Source: Glycomyces harbinensis (GTDB lineage: Bacteria > Actinomycetota > Actinomycetes > Mycobacteriales > Micromonosporaceae). From it: DNA of 64,000 nucleotides. The first letter of the stretch is position 1. Each line of letters opens with the position of its first letter. The notes beneath the pieces were generated by a model. The model searched no databases and was not told where the DNA came from. It was given only the letters and a program-made list of their open reading frames with translations. The position numbers and the translations under genes are program-made. This document shows positions 29,197 through 37,707 of the stretch, one piece after another. The stretch spans positions 269,836-333,835 of the forward strand of contig NZ_FNAD01000007.1 in assembly GCF_900101745.1 (NCBI RefSeq). The letters run 5' to 3'.

Positions 29197-29498
29197 ACCG
29201 CCAGTATCCCCCTCGTCGGCACCTCTGGTCCGTCTTCAGCCTGATCCTGCCAGTGGTAGGCACCGTGAACGTATGCGAAACAGCCCTCTGGCTAAGCCCC
29301 TGCTGGAGACGCATCCTGGAGACGCTCCCGCGAGAACGCGGCCCACCACCAACCGGCATACGCCTGACGAAGCGGCCGGTCGGCAAGGGTCGAACAACGT
29401 TCCGCGGTGAAGCCATCCACGCCCGCCGACGCCGAAGTCCGCGAGCTCAACCACGACCGCGGCGGCGACCCAACCGTGCCGCCCGCGTCACACGACTC
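29197..29498. promoter_or_regulatory. Divergent intergenic region between XRE regulator and MFS exporter
   Basis: About 300 bases without a gene. It should hold both promoters and the regulator's operator, but no strong palindrome was recognised by eye. Confidence 0.4.
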
Positions 29499-30707
29499 AT
29501 GGACTGCAACATGGCACAGCACACCGCATCGACACCTGTCGCATCCCACCTCGGACGCGACCGCCTGCCCGGCCGGGCGCTCTTCGGCCTGTTCCTCAGC
29601 GGCTTCGTCGGCATCTTGACCGAATGCCTCCCCGCGGGCCTGCTCCCGCAGATCAGCCGGACCCTGGACACCAGTGTCGCCCTGACCGGGCAGACCGTCA
29701 CCATCTACGCGCTCGCGACCGCACTCGGCGCGATCCCGCTCGCGCAGCCCACGGCCAAGTGGCCGCGCCGACGCGTTCTGCTCATCGCGCTCGCCACGGT
29801 CGCGGTCGCGAACGCGCTGACCGCCGTCACGGACGACTACGCCGTGGCCATGGCGTTCCGCTTCGCCGCCGGACTGGGCACCGCCCTCATCTGGCCGCTG
29901 CTGGGAGGCTACGCCGCCCAGCTCGCTCCCGAAGGGCGCCAAGGGCGTGCGATCGCCATCGCTCTGGCCGGGACCCCGATCGGGCTCGCCTTGGGCATTC
30001 CCCTCGGCACCTGGCTGGGCGGGATCGGCGGGTGGCAGTTCGCCTTCTACGCCGCAACCGGCTTGACGCTGCTGAACATGGCCTGGGTCCGAGCGACCCT
30101 CCCCGACCTGCCCGGCCGGTTGGCAGGCGCGCCGCTGAAGCTCTCCCGAGCCCTCGGCGTCCCCGGATTCCGCCTGATCCTGTTCGCGTTGGCCGCCTAC
30201 ATGATCGCCCACAACATCGTCTACACGTACATCACCGACCTCCTCGACTACGTGGGCATGGGCGAACAGGCCGAATGGGCGCTCTTCGCCTTCGGGGTCA
30301 CCTCGGTCCTCAGCGTCATCGTGGTCGGGGCGCAGATCGACCGCCACCTGCGCATGCTGACGGTCGGCAGCACCCTGCTCTTCGCCGCCGGCGTGCTCGT
30401 TCTCGCACTGGTGTCCGGATCGCCGGTGCTCGTTTACATTGCGGTGGCGGCATGGGGATTCGCGTTCGGCAGCTCTCCGAGCCTGTTCGTCGGCGCCGCC
30501 ATCAACGCGACCGGGAAGTCCGCCGACGTCGCGCAGGCGATCACGATCACGGTCTTCTCCGCCTCGATCGCGATCGGCGGCCTCGTCGGCGGGCTCCTGA
30601 TCGCAGGACCGGGCACCGCCTCGATTACTTGGGCGTCATTGATGCTCCTCACCGCCGCCGCGATCGCGGTGATCGGCGGGAAACGGCACGCCTTCCCGAA
30701 CACCTGA
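29499..30707 (+). CDS. MFS exporter (DHA1/arabinose-efflux-like)
   Basis: A 402-residue protein with about 12 hydrophobic helices. Residues near 30-60 read FGLFLSGFVGILTECLPAGL, characteristic of DHA1 drug/sugar efflux proteins. RFAAGLGTALIWPLLGGYAA and GRAIAIALAGTPIGLALGIP follow in the expected order. The start is uncertain: ATG 29499 and ATG 29511 are in frame and neither has a clear ribosome site. Possibly the message is leaderless. It diverges from the XRE regulator, which likely controls it. The substrate cannot be told from sequence. Confidence 0.85.
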   Translation: MDCNMAQHTASTPVASHLGRDRLPGRALFGLFLSGFVGILTECLPAGLLPQISRTLDTSVALTGQTVTIYALATALGAIPLAQPTAKWPRRRVLLIALATVAVANALTAVTDDYAVAMAFRFAAGLGTALIWPLLGGYAAQLAPEGRQGRAIAIALAGTPIGLALGIPLGTWLGGIGGWQFAFYAATGLTLLNMAWVRATLPDLPGRLAGAPLKLSRALGVPGFRLILFALAAYMIAHNIVYTYITDLLDYVGMGEQAEWALFAFGVTSVLSVIVVGAQIDRHLRMLTVGSTLLFAAGVLVLALVSGSPVLVYIAVAAWGFAFGSSPSLFVGAAINATGKSADVAQAITITVFSASIAIGGLVGGLLIAGPGTASITWASLMLLTAAAIAVIGGKRHAFPNT

Positions 30708-30978
30708 GGCACGGGGCAGGGCCGGCGGCCGAGCGGTCCCCGGTCCCGGCGGGCTGCGACCGGCCGGCGCACGATCATCAAGAGCACTATGGCGAGCTTG
30801 GCGCCGGGCGCGTCGTCGAAGTCGGTGTCGGATGCTTCGGGCAGACTTTGATCATGTCGGAGGTCGGTCTGGCCGGTGCCTGGGGGAGCGGCAAGGGTTC
30901 GATGCTCAACTTCACCGAGTAGGCCGTTCGGCAGTCTTGCCCGACCTGGCGGATTGCAACTACTTCGAATCCGCGCGA

Positions 30979-31150
30979 CTAGCTGTAGCTCCGTGACTGC
31001 TCGTCGGCTTCGGGATTGTTCAGCAAGCCCCGGGTCCGTGCGAGCCATGACACGGTATTCGAGGGTGATGTTCGCCCGGCGCTCCTGGTCGCTGGTCGGC
31101 GCGACGAAGGTGGCCACGTCCGCAATTCGTGTCTCCGGGTCGTCTGACAT
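30979..31150 (-). pseudogene. Small unknown protein, probably frameshifted
   Basis: From the ATG at 31150 the frame reads MSDDPETRIADVATF and on to EYRVMARTDPGL. It then continues sensibly (LLNNPEADEQSRSYS, stop) only after removing one base from the GGGG run at about 31028-31031. The joined product would be about 56 residues with no recognised domain. The surrounding 30708-31416 has no other supportable gene. It could be chance; the coherence of the two halves is the only evidence. Confidence 0.35.
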
Positions 31151-31416
31151 CGTCGAGGCGCGGCGTGCGGCGCGCTGCAGCCAGCGGTAGTGGTGGGTCT
31201 AGACCGCGGATCGTGGACGGGGCACATGAAGTGGGTACGGCGGATGGCGACACCAATGGAACTGAAACGGGCCCGGACGTGATGGGGCGGGGAGCGGGAA
31301 GACAGGCGCTGAGCACAAATTCCAGTAGAGGTGAACCATCTGCACTGGATGGCGAAGCCCGGGCCGTCAGTAGCGGGCTTCGGGTCCATCTGTATCGACG
31401 CGTCCAGATCGCGGCA

Positions 31417-31950
31417 TCATCCCGAGGAGTAGCCGCCTCCATATTGCGCGTTGTGGTTGTGTACCTCCCGTCGTCGTCGGGCTTCTGCCGTCCACGGTGC
31501 GGGATAGCGAACTCTGACAGGGTTGTCTCTGAGCGCCTCGTTGATTTCCATCAACACTGTCCAATGGTCTTCCGCTACGACGACCATGAGTTCGCGGCAC
31601 AGTTGGACCGCGACTATGCCGACTCCGGCTTCGAGATCGCGCTCCGTGTCGGTCGCGATCCAGCGAAGCTCCGCGAGTACCGCCCGCAACTTCTTGGCCC
31701 AGTGTCGAACTTCCTCGCTGCTTGCTGCGACGTAGCAGCTGGACCGCGGGTTAGCACTCTGTCCTGGCTGCAACCCGCTGTAGCGTTCCAAGAGCTGATG
31801 ATCCGCGTCCGGATCATCGAAAAGCCAGAGATCGAAGTACGGGTTAGGCGTACTCCGTGGCAGGTTCGCTCGACGTCGGAAAGGTTTCAGATCGATCTCG
31901 AAGCGGTACGGCCAGATGCTTTCGTCGTGTGACAATCCATAGGCGCCCAT
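31417..31950 (-). CDS. Hypothetical protein
   Basis: A 177-residue open frame with GGGGAGGAGG upstream of the ATG at 31950. Its amino acid composition is ordinary, rich in Trp, Tyr and acidic residues (for example NPYFDLWLFDDPDADHQLLE), and unlike the Arg/Pro-rich shadows nearby. It has no signal peptide and no membrane segment. I do not recognise the family. The DNA is less GC-rich than the flanks, and transposase remnants lie on the high side, so it may be a recent acquisition. The 278 bases above it (31951-32227) show nothing. Confidence 0.6.
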   Translation of the reverse strand: MGAYGLSHDESIWPYRFEIDLKPFRRRANLPRSTPNPYFDLWLFDDPDADHQLLERYSGLQPGQSANPRSSCYVAASSEEVRHWAKKLRAVLAELRWIATDTERDLEAGVGIVAVQLCRELMVVVAEDHWTVLMEINEALRDNPVRVRYPAPWTAEARRRREVHNHNAQYGGGYSSG

Positions 31951-32227
31951 AGCCCTCCTCCCCATGAAGTAGGCCGGTATTTTCGCTAACGACTCCGGTC
32001 CGGGACGAACTCAGATCCTTCGCGACCAACGACGATCTCTCTGGAGCGTCGAAACTTCTTCAGGACCATCCGAACATGCTTACCTAAGCCGGCCGGGACC
32101 GGTCCCGGGATGAACATCGAACCCCAGGGGGAGGACCCCGAGGGGCCTGGAGCGCGACGGGTAGGTGCTGCGGTCCGCCCCGCGTACGAGTCTGGGCGTT
32201 CGCTCACCAACAACTACTGTCCGATCA

Positions 32228-32353
32228 GTCGCTTACCAGGGTGACAAGGAGCCGATCGATGAAGACCAGGCGGTGCTTTGCGCCGGCGCCGGTCGCTCTG
32301 CTCCGTGGCCGGGAGACCAGGCGGTCGATGCGCTGCTGCTCCCACATCGGTCC
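32228..32353 (-). pseudogene. Transposase N-terminal remnant (IS5-like, DDE_Tnp_4 type)
   Basis: The minus strand encodes MWEQQRIDRLV and then GAKHRLVFIDRLLVTLVS before stops. The latter resembles the N-terminal helix region of IS5-group transposases (HRLVFVDRLLATLVHLRHG pattern). No catalytic part follows. It is a short decayed piece. Confidence 0.4.
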
Positions 32354-32490
32354 GATCTCGGTTGCGGTCGCGGCGATCACTCCGGGCGTGGGTCGCCAAC
32401 GATCGCCTCACGCACACCGGTCCCCACCATGAACCCATGATCCGCGCCGAGGTCCTTGCGCGCCAACCACAACCACGTACGAGGTCGTTA

Positions 32491-32795
32491 GGGGGTGTTT
32501 GAGAATTTGGAGGAAGTCTCTTGTTGAATCTGTTGTGCTGCAACAAGGTTCGAATATCAGGAGGCTTCTGTGGCAAGTGAAGCCGGGCGCGGGGATTTGA
32601 CCGACGATCAGTGGGCTCGGTTGGGCCAGTGGGTCCCCGAACCATCGGTGAAAGGGCGACCGGTCACCAGGTCGCGGCGGGCGTTGTTCAACGGTGTGGC
32701 CTGGCGAGTGCGGGTCGGCTCGCCCTGGCAGGACGTGCCCGAACACTTCGGTCCCTGGCCCACGGTCTACTGGCTGTTCCGCAGATCAGCGTGCC
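32491..32795 (+). mobile_element. Truncated IS5-family element (IS427-like), left end and transposase N-terminus
   Basis: The left end GGGGGTGTTTGAGAATTTGG at 32491 follows TTA, in the manner of IS5-group ends that target TNA. A transposase frame starts at GTG 32570 with AGGAGG upstream. It reads LTDDQWARLGQWVPE, GRPVTRSRRALFNGVAWR and FGPWPTVYWLFRR, the N-terminal domain of IS5/IS4-type transposases. Similarity ends abruptly near 32785, where the 3' end of the HxlR gene begins. Thus only about 70 residues and one inverted repeat remain, and the continuing open frame is a fusion into HxlR antisense. Inactive. Confidence 0.75.
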
Positions 32796-32796
32796 C

Positions 32797-33468
32797 CTAC
32801 TGGGGATCGGACGAGGGAGTCGCGGGCCGCCTCTCTGGGAAGGCTTGGTGGAGTACGTCGGCGTTTCCTTGAAGCTCTCCCGATGCGAGCGCCTGATCCA
32901 CGCTGAGCGCACCGGCCACGAGTCCGACGACGGTCTCCGGGTCGGCCGTCAAGACGGTCGCTGGTCGCTGGTCGGTACCGATGCCCGCGCTCGGGCCGCC
33001 GCCGTCGATGCGAAGCACGATGAGGATGCCTTCCACTTCGAAGCCGATCTCCACCGGCGGCGCTGCGGTCCTGCCCTGGAGCATGGCGGGTAGGGCGAGG
33101 GCCAGCCATCGCGGTCGGAACGAGTCGTCGCCCCGGCCTGTCGCCAGCAGCGGCGCGCCCCACCTGCCCAGAGCCTCCATTGGCTCTCGGAGTTCGGTGC
33201 CCCACGCCGTCAACGCGTAGCGGACGCCTGCGCCCCCCAGCCGCCGTTCCACGATCCCGTTCTCCTCCAGCGTCCGCAGCCGCTCGGCCAGGAGGTTGGT
33301 CGCGATGCCTGCGAGGGAGCCCTTCAGCTCGCTGTACCGCAGCGGCCCGGGCAGCAGCTCGCGCACGATCAGGAGGTTCCAGCGGTCGCCGACCACGTCC
33401 AATGCCCGGGCCAGCCCGCAGTACTGGCCGTAGGAGCGGCCACCTGACTGCTTTACGATTTCCATCAT
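32797..33468 (-). CDS. HxlR-family winged-helix regulator with C-terminal SCP2-like domain
   Basis: A 223-residue regulator. The HxlR domain is clear: YCGLARALDVVGDRWNLLIV (about 16-35), RELLPGPLRYSEL, GIATNLLAERLRTLEENGIV. A second domain of about 100 residues (PVEIGFEVEGILIVLRIDGG onward) resembles the sterol-carrier-like tail found in many actinobacterial HxlR proteins. Two ATGs begin it; 33468 is used. A 15-base perfect palindrome abuts the start codon, so the gene probably represses itself and the divergent DUF1761 gene. Its stop lies right at the junction with a broken IS5 element, so the native C-terminus may be slightly altered. Confidence 0.9.
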   Translation of the reverse strand: MMEIVKQSGGRSYGQYCGLARALDVVGDRWNLLIVRELLPGPLRYSELKGSLAGIATNLLAERLRTLEENGIVERRLGGAGVRYALTAWGTELREPMEALGRWGAPLLATGRGDDSFRPRWLALALPAMLQGRTAAPPVEIGFEVEGILIVLRIDGGGPSAGIGTDQRPATVLTADPETVVGLVAGALSVDQALASGELQGNADVLHQAFPERRPATPSSDPQ

Positions 33469-33469
33469 G

Positions 33470-33484
33470 GTTGATAATATCAAC
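33470..33484. promoter_or_regulatory. Palindromic operator of the HxlR regulator
   Basis: GTTGATA-A-TATCAAC is a perfect 7-1-7 inverted repeat. It lies one base upstream of the HxlR start and 68 bases upstream of the divergent gene at 33553. It is AT-rich in a 70 percent GC background. Repression of both genes is inferred. Confidence 0.75.
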
Positions 33485-33552
33485 CTGTTGTTCCGGATGT
33501 CGCGTCTGGACTCGGTCAACGTCGCGTTCGGAGACCTCAGAGGAGCTGTGCA

Positions 33553-33960
33553 ATGGAAATCAACTGGCTCGGAGCCGCGCTCGCGTTCGTAGCGGGCATG
33601 GTCGTGGCGTTCATCTGGTACCAGAAGGGCTTCATCGCGGACGCTTGGGAGAAGCTGACGGGCGTCACGCCGGAGCGCTCCAGGCCCGCCCGGGCGAGGA
33701 ACATGACCCAGCTCCTCGTCGCGAACGCCGTGACCGCCATCGGCCTCGCCGCGGGGATCGCGATCACGTCCGAGGCGACCGGGGACGACTCGGTGGGGCT
33801 GGCGCTGCTGGTCGGGTTCGCGACATGGCTGGCCTTCTCGGCCACCACGCTCCTGCAGCACAACGCCTTCGAGCTGAAGCCCGCGAAGCTGACGTTCATC
33901 AACACCGGTTACCAGCTTGCACTGCTCCTGGCGATGTCGCTCGCGATCGGGCTGCTGTAG
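33553..33960 (+). CDS. DUF1761 membrane protein
   Basis: A 135-residue protein with four hydrophobic helices. It matches the DUF1761 pattern of small membrane proteins: INWLGAALAFVAGMVVAFIW at the N-terminus with WYQKGF following, then a basic loop, and WLAFSATTLLQHNAFE toward the end. The function of DUF1761 proteins is unknown; in actinobacteria they are commonly encoded next to HxlR or MarR regulators. GGAGCTGTGCA precedes the ATG. The shared palindromic operator suggests inducible expression. Confidence 0.88.
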   Translation: MEINWLGAALAFVAGMVVAFIWYQKGFIADAWEKLTGVTPERSRPARARNMTQLLVANAVTAIGLAAGIAITSEATGDDSVGLALLVGFATWLAFSATTLLQHNAFELKPAKLTFINTGYQLALLLAMSLAIGLL

Positions 33961-34026
33961 CGCCAAGACCTCAGGCGTGCGTCGTGTTGATCGCCTTGAC
34001 CGGTACCTCGGATCTGGCGGCTCGGT

Positions 34027-34220
34027 ATGGCAGAGCTCAAGAGGGGCGACAGCGTCGATGGCAAATGGCGGCAGCAGTTCGTCGAGCATCGTCTGGAGGG
34101 CCGGGCCGGCCGCCCTCGGCGACGATCGACCAGGTCGAGCGGGTCGTAGTCGATACCCTGGAGACGCCACCGGACAACGCTACGCACTGGTCGACCAGGG
34201 ACATGGCCGCCAGGCAGGGC
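34027..34220 (+). pseudogene. IS630-family transposase remnant
   Basis: Two frames carry consecutive transposase pieces. One reads GKWRQQFVEHRLEGRAGR (from about 34060). The next reads PSATIDQVERVVVDTLETPP and NATHWSTRDMAARQG (about 34110-34215). These are the helix-turn-helix and linker of IS630/Tc1-type transposases (compare ATHWSTRSMA). The frame break, missing start and missing DDE domain show decay. It is not a piece of the IS630 copy at 61.5 kb, whose sequence differs. Confidence 0.65.
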
Positions 34221-34271
34221 CGCCGACCTTAGGGGGACGACCAATCAGGACATTGGGCTCGGCTTCGATTC

Positions 34272-35199
34272 ATGAAGTCCTCTCGACCCCTCGGCTCCCT
34301 ATCCCCTTATCATCGATATCGCCTCGCGCTGCTGGTCGCGATCGGCCTGTACGCGATCCTCGCGATCTGCGCCGCCTCCGTCCTGCCCTAGGCGCAGCTC
34401 GCGCTCGTGAACTACGGGCGGTTGGGTGCGGTAGCGTACTGGTTCGTTCTGCCCGCACTGCTCGCCGTTGCGCTCGGTGCGGTCGGCATCGGCGTGCTTG
34501 TCTGGGTCCACCGTGACGAGGTGGAGCGGCTCCGGTGGCCGCTGCTCGGCCTCGCGCTCCTCGCCTGGGCTGCGCTCATCATCTGTTACGGGTTCGCGTT
34601 CCCCACCGACGACGGGTACCCGAGCGCGCGGATCCTCCGTGTCGGCGGCGTCGGCATCGCCGGGCTCATCACGCTGGTTCTTGTGCTCAGCAGGAGCCCG
34701 GTGCGCCTCATCGAGAAAGCCGAATCCCAAGGCAGTGCGTACGAGCTCGAGCCACTGCGACCCTCGACGGTAGGCACCGCCGCGGTGCAACTGGGGATTC
34801 TCGTCTGGGGCGTCGGCGGCCCCGGCCCGGCAGCCGGTCGCTTTGACACTGACTACCTCGCATTCGATGGCACCTACGAGCCGATCCTCAACCCCTGCCT
34901 GCTCGCCGACCTGACTCCGGTACTCGACCGGCTCGCCCTCGAACCGGTTGTCGCATTCCGACGGCTGCGAGACCGCGGCCTTGAGCGACGGCACCGAATA
35001 CCAGACCTGCACCGAACCGGCCATTGCCCTCGACGGGTCCGATCCGACCACCTTCGCGACCGGCAGCGCCGTCAACATCGCCCACGTCGTCTGCCGGTTC
35101 GCCCAGTTCGGGGTCCCCGACCGTGAAGCACTCACCGCCGCCACCGGGGAGATCTGCGCCGACATCCTCGAACGCCTCCACGACAGCCACCGCCGCTGA
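34272..35199 (+). pseudogene. Membrane protein gene with internal stop and frameshift
   Basis: From ATG 34272 the frame encodes a first helix (LALLVAIGLYAILAICAASV), then a TAG at 34389 (codon 40). The same frame then resumes as a membrane protein with helices WFVLPALLAVALGAVGIGVL, LLGLALLAWAALIICYGF and a third near VGGVGIAGLITLVLVL. After an external segment with NPCLLADLTPVLDRL the frame shifts near 34945. The sensible continuation is SHSDGCETAALSDGTEYQTC through ILERLHDSHRR to 35199. The C-terminal Cys-bearing domain is reminiscent of secreted DUF3558-like domains, but I am not sure. At least two lesions are needed to explain it, so the gene is broken. Confidence 0.6.
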
Positions 35200-35543
35200 G
35201 CAGTCCCGGCATTGATGACCCGATTCGGAACCGGTGAGTGTCGGCCGGGCGCGGCGAGGCTCTAGACGCCATCAGCAATGCCAGCTCGGCGCCGAGTCCA
35301 CCGGTACCCGCTCGTCGACGTCCTCCGCGAAACCCCTTCCACACACGACCGCCGTGATCGCGGTCGACAGTCCCCGCCTCGGTGGCGGGTTTCTTGCCAG
35401 AGGCGGAGAACCCCAGTCCAGGGCCGATCATCAGCTCGGCACTTGTTCTGGTCACCCTGCGCACTGACGCTCTGGGGTAGGGTGGCTACTGGTGTGCCGG
35501 GAAGTCTGGTCGGCGGTGAAGGTGTTGCCCGCCGAACGGAGCC
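35200..35543. other. Intergenic region
   Basis: About 340 bases with no gene, element or strong hairpin that I can support. A promoter for the hydrolase-nhaA-MEDS operon is expected here but was not recognised. Confidence 0.4.
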
Positions 35544-36410
35544 ATGTTGCGCAGCCTGTACAAGTCCCACGCCGACCGCGAGGTCATCGCCCGCTGGTGC
35601 CGTACCCGCCTCGACGCCTGGGACGTTCCCCACCGCCGCGAGACCGTCGCCCTCGACGACGCAATCGTGCACCTGACCTACGCCGGCACCGGATCGACGC
35701 GCGTGGTGTTCGTGCCGGGCACGAACTTCAACGCCGCCGCCGGCCTCACCCTCGCCCGAGCCCTCGCGCGCCGCTGGGGCGTCGTACTGGTCGACCTCCC
35801 CGGGCAGCCGGGTCTCAGCAGCGGCGAACGTCCCCACGCCGCCCACCGCGGCTGGTACGGGAGCAAGCTCGCCGAAGTGCTCGAAGTGACCGGTGCCGAG
35901 CAGGTGGTCGCCCTCGGCCATTCGCTCGGCGGATCGGTGGTGCTCTCGTGCGATTCGGATCGGATCGCCGGACGCGTGCTCCTGGCACCGGCCGGAATCA
36001 TCCCCTTGCACGTGGACATGCGCATGATGGTCCCCTCACTCCACTGGCTCCTCGCCCCCAGCGAGGAGCGGACCGCCTCGATGCTCGAGGATTTCACCGC
36101 ACCCGCCACACCCGTCCCCGACTCGATCGTCGAGTGGCTCCACCTGGTCGCCGTTCACTGCCGGTCCACCCTCGCACCCCCGCCCCTGCCCGAAGCGATC
36201 CTGCACCGCCGCCTGGGATCGCCTTTGATCATCGCGACCGGCGCCCACGACTGCTTCCTGCCTCCCGAACGCCTCGCCCCCGCGACCCGGGCCAAGCTCG
36301 GCACCGAGCTCCACACGATCAACGGCGCCGGGCACCTCGCCGCCGACGAACGCCCCGGAGCCGTCACCGCCCTGGTCGACCTCATGGTCGCCGAACTCGA
36401 CGCCCGCTGA
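35544..36410 (+). CDS. Alpha/beta hydrolase
   Basis: A 288-residue alpha/beta hydrolase. The nucleophile elbow is LGHSLGGSVVL (Ser near 131), preceded by the oxyanion region VFVPGTNFNAAAG. The catalytic Asp is probably in TGAHDCFLP (about 231-239) and His in INGAGHLAADERP (near 262). There is no signal peptide, so it should be cytoplasmic. It is followed 26 bases later by the frame of nhaA. The substrate is unknown; the fold covers esterases, epoxide hydrolases and haloperoxidase-like enzymes. Confidence 0.85.
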   Translation: MLRSLYKSHADREVIARWCRTRLDAWDVPHRRETVALDDAIVHLTYAGTGSTRVVFVPGTNFNAAAGLTLARALARRWGVVLVDLPGQPGLSSGERPHAAHRGWYGSKLAEVLEVTGAEQVVALGHSLGGSVVLSCDSDRIAGRVLLAPAGIIPLHVDMRMMVPSLHWLLAPSEERTASMLEDFTAPATPVPDSIVEWLHLVAVHCRSTLAPPPLPEAILHRRLGSPLIIATGAHDCFLPPERLAPATRAKLGTELHTINGAGHLAADERPGAVTALVDLMVAELDAR

Positions 36411-36489
36411 CCCCTCCGAACGGACAGGCTCACCCGTGCCCGCACGCCCGACCCCGCCGAATCCACCCCGTCGCCGCCCCGGAACTCCC

Positions 36490-37707
36490 ATGCCACAGAT
36501 ATCCCGGCACCGTGTCGGCCGGGCCGTCAAGAAGGTGCCCGCCGAGGCAATCCGCTTCCTGCGCATCGAGACCACCGGCGGGATCCTGCTCCTCATCGCC
36601 GCAGCCCTGGCCCTCATCGTCGCGAACTCACCACTGGCGGGGTTCTACGACGACGTGCGCCACACCGACATCGGCATCGACGGCGTCTTCACGCTCAACC
36701 TCCAGCACTGGGCCGCCGACTTCCTCCTGGCGTTCTTCTTCCTCGTCGTCGGCCTCGAACTCAAACGCGAACTCGTCGTCGGCGAGCTCCGCGATCTCAA
36801 ACAAGCGATGCTGCCGGTCATCGCCGCGGCCGGTGGCATCATCGTCCCCGCGCTCATTGCCCTCGCGGTGGCCTGGGGCGAAGCGGGGGCGACCGCGGTA
36901 TGGCCGGTGCCGGTCGCCACCGACATCGCCTTCGCCCTCGCGGTCCTCGCGATCTGCGCCCGGGGCCTGCCCTCGAGCCTGCGGATCTTCCTGCTTACCC
37001 TGGCCATCGCCGATGACCTCGGTGCCATCGCGATGATCGCCGCCCTGTACTCCCGGCCCGAGCCGTTGCCGCTGACCGCCTTCGTGCTCATCATCGCCGC
37101 ATGGGTCCTGTTGCAGGCCAAGCGGGTCCGCGGCCTGTGGATCTACATTCCCCTCGGTTTGGCGGCATGGGCGGCCTTGTACGAGGCCGGTGTGCACGCC
37201 ACCCTCGCCGGTGTCGCCATCGGCCTGGCGACCCGCGTCAAGCCCGACCCGGGCGAGCATGAGTCCCCGGCGACCCGGGCCGAACACGCCCTCCAACCCT
37301 TCAGCGCCGGCGTCGCGGTCCCGGTGTTCGCGTTCTTCTCCGCCGGGGTCGTTCTCAACGGTGCGGCATTGAGCGCCTTCGCCTCCGATCGCGTCGCGCT
37401 CGCCGTCGTCGCCGGGCTCTTCCTAGGCAAGGCGATCGGTGTGAGCGTCGGCGCGATCGCCGCCCACCGCCTCGGCTGGGGGCGCCTCGCCCCAGGCCTG
37501 CGCTGGGGCGACATCGCGGGAGTGGCGGTGCTGTGCGGATGCGGCTTCACCGTCAGCCTGCTCATCACCGAGCTCGCTTTCACCGACCCGGTCCAGCAGG
37601 GACTGGTCAAAACCGGCGTCCTCGCCGGGTCCGCGCTCTCGGCGATCGTCGGCGGCACCATCCTGGCCCGCCGTCGACCCCGTCCAGTGGAGGAGCCAGC
37701 TGCATGA
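36490..37707 (+). CDS. nhaA: Na+/H+ antiporter NhaA
   Basis: NhaA exchanges external H+ for cytoplasmic Na+ or Li+ across the membrane. The protein of about 405 residues has the family sequences LRIETTGGILLLIAAALALI, GLELKRELVVGELRD, VATDIAFALAVLAI with the ion-binding Asp in PVATDIAF, and LTLAIADDLGAIAMIA with the adjacent Asp pair. Eleven to twelve helices are predicted by eye. The ATG at 36490 is chosen; a GTG at 36436 would add a Pro/Arg-rich leader of 18 residues with no better ribosome site. Its stop overlaps the next gene (ATGA). Confidence 0.95.
   Translation: MPQISRHRVGRAVKKVPAEAIRFLRIETTGGILLLIAAALALIVANSPLAGFYDDVRHTDIGIDGVFTLNLQHWAADFLLAFFFLVVGLELKRELVVGELRDLKQAMLPVIAAAGGIIVPALIALAVAWGEAGATAVWPVPVATDIAFALAVLAICARGLPSSLRIFLLTLAIADDLGAIAMIAALYSRPEPLPLTAFVLIIAAWVLLQAKRVRGLWIYIPLGLAAWAALYEAGVHATLAGVAIGLATRVKPDPGEHESPATRAEHALQPFSAGVAVPVFAFFSAGVVLNGAALSAFASDRVALAVVAGLFLGKAIGVSVGAIAAHRLGWGRLAPGLRWGDIAGVAVLCGCGFTVSLLITELAFTDPVQQGLVKTGVLAGSALSAIVGGTILARRRPRPVEEPAA

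Noticed and set aside
28653..29498. N-terminal extension of the MFS gene back to 28653
   Set aside because: It would run antisense through the XRE regulator and is Arg/Pro-rich; true similarity begins after 29499.
35200..35543. A small gene in the gap before the alpha/beta hydrolase
   Set aside because: Open frames here are short, Arg/Pro-rich and without a ribosome site or recognised family.
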